A DNA stretch of 64,000 bases. Source: Caenorhabditis remanei (Eukaryota > Nematoda > Chromadorea > Rhabditida > Rhabditidae). Where the stretch lies: contig NC_071333.1 of NCBI RefSeq assembly GCF_010183535.1, forward strand, positions 62,001 to 126,000. The letters run 5' to 3'. The notes beneath the pieces were generated by a model, which was not told the origin of the DNA, did no database searches, and saw only the letters and a program-made list of their open reading frames with translations. The number at the start of each line of letters is the position of its first letter. The stretch's first letter is position 1. The position numbers and the translations under genes were made by a program. Shown in pieces: positions 56,130 to 64,000 of the stretch.

Positions 56130-57555
56130 ATTATGGTAAAAATCAAAAAAAAACTATAATGAAATTGTAGAGACACCGGTTTTCTAGTCTCATTTTGAGA
56201 TAAAATTTCGTGTAAACGAAGCATGATCATTCAGGATTTCTTGAAATTCGGTTTCAGGGTTGCAGTCAAGAAATAAGTGTATTTTCTCTTAGATCTGCTT
56301 CCTTAACTATTCATTTTTTGTGTTTTTCCGTTTTCCGAACCTTTTTTTCTCATATCGAGATTTTGTAATGGAAAGCTACCGGTTATTTTTGTGAAAAGTG
56401 AACAAATTTTATCCACCTGAAAATCCTGAAAAATGACCTGAAAAACAAAATGGAACAGTCAATTCTCTATATCAAATCACATCTGATCTGCCACGTCATC
56501 CAAAGGGAGCAGACCCTTATTTCACTTCATTCGTCTTGACCATCTTATGATCTTCTTTCATCTTCTGCCCCTTTATCCGATATTCATTCCGGGAAGGTTG
56601 AAGTTAAGTCATCTCCGTTCGGAACAAGTAATTCTTTTTCAAAAATATTTTTTTATGCTTTTCCATTTTGAAAAACCAGCAAGGGCGTCAAATTCGGTGT
56701 TTGTGTTTGCAGACAGAAAGTTGTTTTCGCTTCACTCACGTGGGTGCCACGCCATTTCGAACATGTTTTTGTTGGCTTTTGGCAGCGAAAGTGTGAAAAA
56801 TCTGTTTTCGTGTTTTTTTTTGAATTTTCAATAGTTTCGAGCGTTTTTTTTCTTTGAAAATTAGGTTACTAACCATGATTTTCCGTGTTTTTCCAATTTT
56901 CTTTGATTTCAAAGAGTTTCAGAGGGTTTCAAAGAGTTTCCACCGCGAAGTGCACTACATGTTTTCTGTTATGTGAATAATAATTTCTCTAATCAAACCG
57001 TTCTATTAGGCGAGCCACACCCATATGCCTAATGAGCCTCATGTTCTCTGCTCTATTTTCTGCTCTGCTCCACTCCTATCTTCATTTATTCATTCATCCA
57101 ACCCTCTTTTTTAATCCCTTCTTTTCTTCTTGCCATATCATCAAATGCTTCTTCCTGCATGCTCTCGACGAAGCAAGAAAATCGATGAACTTTCAGAGGA
57201 ATTACGAATTCTCCCCTTTTCCTTCTCTCGTCTTATTTTGCTCTCTCGTTCCCTTCTCTTCTTTTTCTTCCTCGCACGTCGAAGTCTCTCTTTTGTTGTT
57301 TGTGGCATAGAGAGGAGCCACATTTCAATTCCGATTGTTATCAGCAAAATTTTCTCGTTTGTTTGGCGCACCTTCGCCGCGTTTTTAATTAAGACTAGAA
57401 AATTTTATAACTATAGTCTGTATGTACTAATGAATTCAAAAATGCTGGGGTAGCTTGGGCGCGTTTCTCTTTTTGCGATCTATTTCTTTTATCTTTTCAT
57501 ATCTTTTCCTATCTTTCATTTCTCTAAAACCTCGCTATTCCAGATCCAAACCGAA
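56130..57555. other. Intergenic, T-rich upstream of the F-box/FTH gene
   Basis: Contains GGCGCACCTTCGCCGCGTTT at 57365 (dispersed GCGC motif) and T/C-rich tracts. CTATTCCAG at 57535-57543, 13 bases before the ATG, may be a trans-splice acceptor. Open frames at 56547-56834 and 57032-57453 have no splice or start support. Confidence 0.4.
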
Positions 57556-59339
57556 ATGTACGATACCCGTGCGACGACCCGCTACAAGACCACCGAAAGT
57601 CGGGATGCAAAAGTGAATAAAAAAGTGGAAATAAACAAATTCCACAAATGGGCAAAATTGCCGGTGGAGGTGAAGAAATTGGTCTTCGAAAAACTGGAGA
57701 ATCGAGATAGGTGAGTAACGGTAGAAAGTTAGTTAGCGGGTGTTACACTAATCTCTTGGATTGAAAAACATGAGTTCTAATTTCCAGATGCAAGGTGCGT
57801 CTAACTGCTCGAACTGAAAAGACACTGGTCGACATGATCCCAATGAAACTGGACATAATTAAATTTTATTACGATCGGCAGGCCAATAAGTGGTTTTTGA
57901 ATACAGCGATAGAACGATTGGAAGGACAGCAAAAGGCACCACGTAGACAAGAAGCCAACACTGCTGCACATCAATTTGTGAATTTTTTCAAACACCGTGG
58001 TTTCACTCTCTGCTTAGCAAAATTCGACATGTTCGGATTCTACGAAAACAGTTGGGAAGCATTCGTTTATCTGGTGGAGTACGCCAAACAGCAAAGAATG
58101 AAGTTCCGAGTGACAAACTTATCAATCAGGACTAATGATGACTGTCCAATTGAGAAAATGGTTGAGTTCGTTGAGATGTTTGATGAAGATGTTCTTGAGC
58201 AGTTCGAGTTCTTTTGTCACAAGCCCCACGTGCAGAAAGCGTTTGTGAACACTCCGCAATGGAAAAAGTGTCTTAAGCTGAAATTGGATATGAGTCGTTA
58301 TGGTGTTCGCTTCAATGAGGACGACATTCCGGACATAAGGTACAACCATGCTCTTCATTGCAACAATTTGGCGGTTTATGTCGATGGAATGAGTGTCAAG
58401 GTGTTGCAGAGAATTATTAAGGTGAGTTATTTGATGTTGATGACCCTAGTTTTGCAAATTAGACCCAATTACCAATAGATTATCTATGATTTATCGATTT
58501 TACCGTAAAGAAAACTTTTTTCCTGAAGAATTTACAAAAAAATTGCCAATGTCATGAGTACTGGCGCTAGTAGAGGAGCTACTAAAAAATTGACAATTGC
58601 AAAAATGTAGATGAGATTGAGATCTTTATTTTTGTAGTTGACCCTTTCTTGATAGCTCCGCCCACTTTTAAGATGTACGTCTTTAAAACACTAATTTTTT
58701 GAAACTTTAGTTCAAAAATTGCTTAACTTTGACATGTCGAAACGGCTTACCTTTCTATTCAGAAATTGTTAATTTACGTGTATCTAGATCAAAACCTAAG
58801 CTACACTATTGTAGTTGACAGCTTTTTGATAGCTCCGCCAATTTCTGAGATACACACGCGCAAAGAAATGTACCAGAGAAAACAAGAGACCGTGCGGCTT
58901 GAGGAGTGCTTCTCGCTTCTCTGGGTCTGTTCCCTACTCTCAAAGTCATATAAGATTTTACGATTTTGTATGATTGTTAGGTGTCAAGTTAAGAGTTAGG
59001 TATTTTCAACAAATCTTTTCGACCCTTTTCTCAAATCAGATTTTTCAGAGATTCCAATCGAAAACGCTCCCCGTTGGGCAATGCCTATATATTCACTTCC
59101 GCAACTACTACCCCATCAAAAAGCATCTGAAGGTCTTGTACAACTATCGTGCCCCAAAAGACACGCATTGGATGACGTATGTTATTTGGTTACCCATTCA
59201 GTACTGTAAATGAAATTTTAGATTCAAATTCACCCACCGCTACCCAATGGAAGCAACCGAGGAACAAGAGTTAGTCTTGGAGTTCGGCGAATTTTCAATC
59301 AAAGGCATTGTGGAGAAGAAAAAACCAATAGTTATGTAA
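57556..59339 (+). CDS. F-box protein with FTH (DUF38)-type domain
   Basis: Exons 57556-57710, 57788-58421, 59049-59176 and 59222-59339 join in phase (1035 nt, 344 residues). An F-box starts at about residue 34: WAKLPVEVKKLVFEKLENRD, RCKVRLTARTEKTLVDMIP. The remainder fits the FTH/DUF38 region of the fbxa class: KMVEFVEMFDEDVLEQFEFF, KPHVQKAFVNTPQWKKCLKL, a LALHCNNLAVYVDG-like strand and a C-terminal HWMTFKFTHRYPMEATEEQE block. Such proteins act as SCF ubiquitin-ligase receptors, with FTH as the probable substrate-binding part. The family is greatly expanded in Caenorhabditis. Intron 2 (627 bases) contains MITE-like DNA. The start is preceded by a likely trans-splice site. Confidence 0.85.
58545..58865. 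mobile_element. MITE-like inverted repeat in intron
   Basis: ATTTTTGTAGTTGACCCTTT with CTTGATAGCTCCGCC recurs as ATTGTAGTTGACAGCTTTTT with TTGATAGCTCCGCC about 180 bases later. The TTGTAGTTGAC core is shared with the Tc1-like MITEs at 47.4 kb and the tandem duplication at 3.1-3.4 kb. Termini are not resolved. Confidence 0.4.
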
Positions 59340-60225
59340 ACGTAGAACAGGCTCCGCTCACTTTTAAAATTTTAAAATTTTAATAATTTCTGATTATTAA
59401 CCAATTCGTCCTCTTTAACCCTTACCAATCTTTCACTATTTCTCATACCTTTAATTATATAGCTTTCTGAAAATTCCTGATTTTTTTGAACGTTTTGAAA
59501 ATTAAACGCATGCTTACTTGTTCATTAACACATTGACGCTTAATTGTTCAATGACATAAAGGTCTCCTTTCTTCCCTGCTTTCATTGTTAGAAACTTATC
59601 AATTCCTTGAAAATGAAATAAATGTCGAAAAAAAGGTATTTGATTTAATGCTTTTCTGTTACTGTTGCTGCCCAAAAAGTGTGGCGTAATTTCCCTAGTG
59701 TTGAAAAAGATTTGTAGGACATACAGGATAATATATGTGTCGGGAAAGCTGAATTTAGAAGAAGTTTTGAATATGTGAAGCATCTGATGATGAAGGTTTA
59801 TGCGATATGAAAAGGAAGTTCTGCACTTTTTCGCGGAAATCTGCTATGGAAATTAAGGAACATCGACTTTGTGATTTTTATGGTGAAAAACAAGACGAAC
59901 CATTATGAAAATGTAATTATTGATGAACATTCACAACGGTGACAAAAAGAAAAAGTTTGGATGATTAGGTGAGAGAAACTAGAGAAAAGAGACTTAAGAC
60001 GGAGAAAAATTAGGGAAAATGGGTGGGGGAAAAAGAGAGAAAAAGAGAGTGCGTTAGCGTGCGCGCCATTTATCATGACGTGGCGCAAAAGTGTACGATG
60101 GTGCGTAGTTGCGTTGTCGTTGGCGGCAATTTGATTCGCAGTTTCTCCTTTTTGGGGCTAACTGCTTTATTTTTGATGGTTTCTCGTCGTACACGCTGTT
60201 ATCAGTGTATCAGTTAGAATTCCTG
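59340..60225. repeat. Intergenic with segmental repeat copy 2 (59735-59880)
   Basis: The stretch 59735-59880 is the second copy of the repeat at 55985-56125. The rest, including an AGAAAAAGAG-rich tract near 60000-60050, shows no gene. Confidence 0.5.
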
Positions 60226-60229
60226 GTGT

Positions 60230-60495
60230 ATCTGCCCATGATCTTCGTGATATAGTTTTTTGAGACTTGTTTCGACTCACCCGGGAAAATACGATCTGAG
60301 GCTGAAATTTTTCGTAGAATGATCGCAATTCCCACACTCTTTCAAGGAAATATTTTGCAAACAGATTATCTGAAAACTCAGGTCGCAGTGTCATTGACCT
60401 AGAATTCGAACAATTCATATCATTCACAGTGACCTTCATCCGTTTCAATGATAAAAAAGCTCGACTACAGTGACCAAATTGTCAGGTACAGTGAT
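60230..60495 (-). repeat. Dispersed repeat copy 3 plus two minisatellite units
   Basis: CGCAGTGTCATTGACCTAGA and TCACAGTGACCTTCATCCGT match copies at 12.7 and 20.3 kb. CTACAGTGACCAAATTGTCA with a second partial unit follows at 60465-60495, as beside copy 2. Confidence 0.7.
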
Positions 60496-60499
60496 TTCA

Positions 60500-61520
60500 T
60501 TTTCAATGGATTAGGGACTATAAAACATCAAAGAAGAATTTAACAAGTCCCTCATGAGACAGTTTCAATTGAAAAAAGGAAAAATCAAAGTGAACTATCA
60601 AAAGAAACTAACCGGGGGAAGGAAAAACAAAATGACCAAGACGGGGACGAGAAATGATATGGGAATGAGATAAATGGGGACCAATGGAACTATGCAATGT
60701 GAGGCAGAAAGAAAAACTGTTACATATGCACAACTAGAAAGGAGCAAGAAAATTTAGGAAAGCCGCGGCTTTTTCTTAAAAAGATTTCAGTACTTGAAAT
60801 TGAAACTTTGAAGTTACGTAAATCATCCAATTAAAATGCACCAGAATATGTTTTGAACGAGGGAGAACATTTTCAGTTGTTTTTTCGAGAAAAAATTTTT
60901 TTGCAGAATTTTGAAGTTTTTGGTTTCATTGATTTCCTCTTCACTTTATTAGTTTCGTCTTGTCCATTTTTCTTGATCGCGAAAGCTCACCCACATAAAA
61001 AAACGTTCACTTTGACATTCTTGGGACGAATTTGTTACAAGTAGCTGAAATAACATTAAAATCTTGAAAAACAAATAACAGATAACACAGAGAAATGAAA
61101 ACAAAGACTATATCGACTTTTTAAGCTTTGGATAGTCAGATAATATACACGAATCGAAAAGAAAAGGACCGCAGGTCTCATCAGCAAAGCACGGTCCTTT
61201 TAAACATCAAACGAATACAGTACTACATCAACAAATGTGAGAAAACATTATATAACTACTGGACATTCTTGATGGGTGACATACACTTTTTCACAATTAC
61301 ACGTTGCTGATCAGTGTTGTAAAACGAGCTGAGTCCTGTCGCTCTCGCTTTTCTGCGTCTCTTACACTCTGTATTCTCTCTGGCTGACGAGCCGCGGGGC
61401 AAAGACCGATTTTCGATAAAAATCCACAAAAATCGGCTGAATTTCACAATCTTCAATGCTTTTGCAAAGAAAAACGACAGTTTTCCTGTTGTTTTACGCA
61501 CTTCCACGTCCAAAAAGGGA
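60500..61520. other. Intergenic; one CTGCGTCTC motif
   Basis: AT-rich. CTGCGTCTC at 61353 lies in a GC-richer patch (61315-61400). No gene was resolved; open frames here have no splice support. Confidence 0.4.
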
Positions 61521-61688
61521 CTTCTTATCGTTAATTATCGATGCAACCATGCGAAGGAAGCAGACGGAGATCATCTCTTGTTTCTTCGGCCCGACTTCAA
61601 CACAGAATGATTCTGAATAACTCCATAGTGTCATCAGGACTACAGAATATCTTGCTCTGTTTCCCATCGAATAACTCGTCGACGAGAT

Positions 61689-62213
61689 CTAGGAATCCGA
61701 ATTTGATCGAGCCTTCTGGAGCACCTCCCTGAATTTCTCTAAATCTTGATCCTTCCCACACTGCTCCGCCCATTTCAGATAGAATTTCAGGATTTCGTTG
61801 AGCTGAATTTTCCGGTGGACCGGCTCATAGACACCGCGTCCTCCTATATTCCGACTATAGAAGCCGAGAAGCTTGTAGAGGCGAAGCATGTGCTTGCTGA
61901 GCCAATTTCGTCGAGTCGCTGCTCGCGAAGGATCGAAGAGAGACAATCCTGCAGTTTTCACTTCATTTGGTCAAATTTCATCATTTTTGATAGGAATTCC
62001 ATTTGTCTGGAATAGAAAATAGATAGAAATTGCCATAATTGTCAAGGCCCGGACCGGTAGAAAATTTCAAGGTCCGGACCGGGCCAGGCCTTGACATGTA
62101 TGGAAATTGGGGTTTTAGCTGAAAATTTTTCAACTCACGAGGTAAAAACCTCTGATCTGCTCTGGCGTTGGATTGTGATGGAGCTGCATGAACGCATGGT
62201 CAAAGTCATACAT
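61689..62213 (-). pseudogene. Small protein of unknown function with one in-frame TGA
   Basis: Exons 62213-62139 and 62006-61689 join in phase (131 codons). Sequence: MYDFDHAFMQLHHNPTPEQI, RGFYL, TNGIPIKNDEI, then TGA at 61971-61973, then PNEVKTAGLSLFDPSRAATR, NWLSKHMLRLYKLLGFYSR, GVYEPVHRKIQLNEILKFYL and KWAEQCGKDQDLEKFREVLQ. The long frame on both sides of the TGA is protein-like, so the stop looks recent, or the product starts downstream. No alternative acceptor avoids the TGA in phase. No domain recognised. Confidence 0.5.
62039..62097. repeat. GC-rich palindromic repeat
   Basis: GTCAAGGCCCGGACCGG ... CCGGGCCAGGCCTTGAC, with an inner GGTCCGGACC, forms a hairpin. A related CCCGGACCGGCCCGCCCGGG lies at 41918-41937. 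It looks like a member of a small dispersed palindromic family. Confidence 0.65.
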
Positions 62214-62219
62214 TTTTGG

Positions 62220-62885
62220 CTGAAAAGTGATGAAAAATGAAGTTTGAACGTATTTCGGAAAGAATGCAAACCGTGCGGCAAAGTTGCGAAAAGCGCATGG
62301 GCAGGTAAATGCAAATCCAGTCTTTTCAGAGGCTAAAGGGAGCCGATTTTCGTGTATTTTGAACGAAAAATTATTGAAATCCCAGATTTTTCACAGAAAA
62401 TTTGGAGGTAAAAGAGATAGATACGCTTCACTTAGAGACCTTATAACTAGAAATGGGTTACTGTAGTTATTTTTGTTTTCAATATTCCGACCAAAAACTG
62501 AAGAGTCGCACTCAATTTTCTTCCGTTTCGGTAGCAAGTTTTTGCAAGGGCCGCGCATTTCTCCCAACTGCGCGATTTTTTCAAATTGTTGTTTTTAGGA
62601 GATGAAAAGGGAATTATCTGTGACAAAACTTACTTATTCGCGTTTTTATTGTTCACGTCGACTGGGATTGCAATAGAAGCAGAGGTAGATAGCCAGTTCG
62701 ATTAGTCACACGTTATTGAAGTCACAGAACATGAATGGCATGATAGAGAATCTTTGGAGGTAGGATTCACCGTGTTCTGATATTTAAAATTAAGAAAAAT
62801 ATCTACATCAAATAACGGAATAGGGAACTAACCGATGTCTTGGTTATGGGATTTCTAGTTTCCATCAATGTACAACAAGGAATAT
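62220..62885. other. Intergenic, nothing recognised
   Basis: AT-rich with no supported exon, RNA gene or repeat. Confidence 0.4.
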
Positions 62886-62889
62886 CCGC

Positions 62890-63330
62890 CCACAGCTTGC
62901 TTTGGCCTACTAGAAATCTTCCTGGTGGCCCATCCAGTCTTGGCATTCACTTCTCTCCGCGGATTACTAGAAATCCTGGAAGTCCCTTCTCTCCTGGCAT
63001 AACATGATTTAGTGCTTCTGCTAATCCTGGCGTCTGTCTCTTACTGGATATCCCGAGAATCCTGGTTGTCTTGGTAAACCGGCTCCCACAAGTTCTCTCT
63101 TGAATCGAATTCCTGGTGAGAATCCGTTTTCTCCTTGAAAACCAGGTGTCGTCCAACAGGTCCTGGAATTGTATTTCCTTGTTGTCGTCCTGGGAATCCA
63201 GATTCTCTCTGAAATAAATGAATATTTGAACCAAAATCTTTATGAAACGAATTGTGTTACCGTTAATCCTGAGATAACTGAATGTCCGACTTATCTGGAA
63301 ATCCTGGGACCCTCCAAACCCAGCTTTACT
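62890..63330 (-). pseudogene. Cuticle-collagen relic with several frameshifts
   Basis: On the minus strand, Gly-X-Y runs appear in different frames one after another: GFPGRQQGN, IPGPVGR, GFQGENGFSPG, LPRQPGFSGYP, MPGEKGLPGF, RLDGPPGRF. The CCAGGA/CCTGG codon pattern is typical of nematode collagen genes. No continuous frame remains and the N-terminal part is absent, so this is a decayed fragment. Confidence 0.7.
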
Positions 63331-63342
63331 TTTCAATCTCAC

Positions 63343-64000
63343 TTAACTTTGAATGCACAAAAAATTACCGCAATGACAAAACGAAAAACTAGAAGAGAAA
63401 AAATTCAATTAACAAAAATTGAATTTTTGCGATTTCTAGGTATTTTTCAAAAATGTTCTATTCAAAAACCAATTAAAAACCTATTTTCCGACACAAAGTC
63501 AAAAAGAAACATTTTAAAAGGGCAAAAACTCATCGAAATTCTACAAAAATCGCTGCAAAAGACGGCTGGTGACGTCACAGTCAGCAAACGCGCTCCACCG
63601 CTCACACTCAAATTGCCCGCAAAATACGAATCGAACCCGCGAAATCAATGTCGGGATGCCCGTTTTTCCTCATTTTCCTTCGGTTTTTCTGATTTTTTCG
63701 TGATTCTCTATGTAAAAAACGCGTAAAAACCCGATTTTTCATCCCAAAAATCTATTCAAATTCAATTTTTCATCACTTTCCAGCCAATAATGTCAGATTC
63801 TCGTTTTTCCTCGATTTGTATCGTTTTTCCTAGTTTTCCCTCGATTTTCTTCCGATTTTTTATATTTATCTGTAACTTTTCGAGTTAAAAACACGTAAAA
63901 ACCCGATTGTTGACTTCAAAAATTCGTTAAAACTCTGTTTCTCATCAGTTATCAGTCAAAAACGACAAATTATCGAAGATGGGTGTTCGGCAAGGTTTCT
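63343..64000. other. AT-rich intergenic end with one GC-rich motif
   Basis: No gene. TGACGTCACAGTCAGC and CGCGCTCCACCGC near 63573-63602 resemble repeat DNA common in Caenorhabditis. The plus-strand open frame 63169-63726 overlaps the collagen relic antisense and has no coding support. Confidence 0.4.

Noticed and set aside
57005..57035. TTAGGC...GCCTAA, resembling the nematode telomere repeat
   Set aside because: Only single units in inverted order are present; no tandem array.
63169..63726. A 185-codon plus-strand open frame
   Set aside because: It begins antisense to the collagen relic and continues through AT-rich, Lys/Asn-biased sequence without a splice or start context.

Overview
The window looks like nuclear DNA of a Caenorhabditis-type nematode, not a prokaryote. 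Genes are split by many 45-60 base introns with GTAAGT-like donors and TTTTCAG acceptors. Several genes have a TTTCAG acceptor-like site just before the ATG, where a spliced leader could be added. The gene families are worm-typical: F-box/FBA_2, F-box/FTH, SPK-domain, transthyretin-like, innexin and cuticle collagen. The species cannot be fixed from the sequence alone. All gene models were spliced by eye, and codon phase was checked across every junction given as resolved.

Layout. 1-2277: a head-to-tail RTE-type LINE pair directly upstream of a small secreted transthyretin-like gene (2360-2820). 3-9.7 kb: poorly resolved, with tandem repeats and decayed-looking minus-strand exons. 9.76-14.37 kb: a 12-exon SPK-like gene (+). 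15.1-16.25 kb: an F-box/FBA_2 gene (-). 16.6-20.6 kb: a broken BEL/Pao retroelement, a Tc1-like MITE, a dispersed repeat and a minisatellite. 20.84-22.71 kb: a 1.86 kb foldback element. 23.0-23.5 kb: a small secreted-protein gene (+). 24.1-29.5 kb: an 11-exon minus-strand gene, the most interesting locus, joining an SPK-like domain to two tandem DDE_1 (pogo/Tigger-type) transposase domains and a long acidic segment.

29.8-40 kb: promoter-like motifs, diverged repeats, a second foldback (33.63-35.21 kb, nearly perfect palindrome), a small gene (35.4-36.4 kb) and a tRNA-derived SINE candidate (39.36-39.76 kb). 40.5-43.5 kb: an innexin-like gene with one in-frame TGA plus scrambled innexin fragments. 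43.9-46.2 kb: an F-box-like gene (-). 47.1-52.3 kb: a 19-exon RCC1-repeat-like gene (+). 54.4-55.3 kb: a duplicated small gene in decay (-). 57.6-59.3 kb: an F-box/FTH gene (+). 61.7-62.2 kb: a small ORF interrupted by TGA (-). 62.9-63.3 kb: a frameshifted collagen relic (-).

Nothing suggests an operon or a shared pathway. The window looks like a repeat-rich, fast-evolving autosomal-arm type region (inference) holding expanding gene families. The two SPK-like genes are paralogues: their first three coding exons have identical lengths (23, 168 and 120 nt) and phases, and their C-terminal modules are also alike. The larger one therefore looks like a member of this family that took up transposase sequence.
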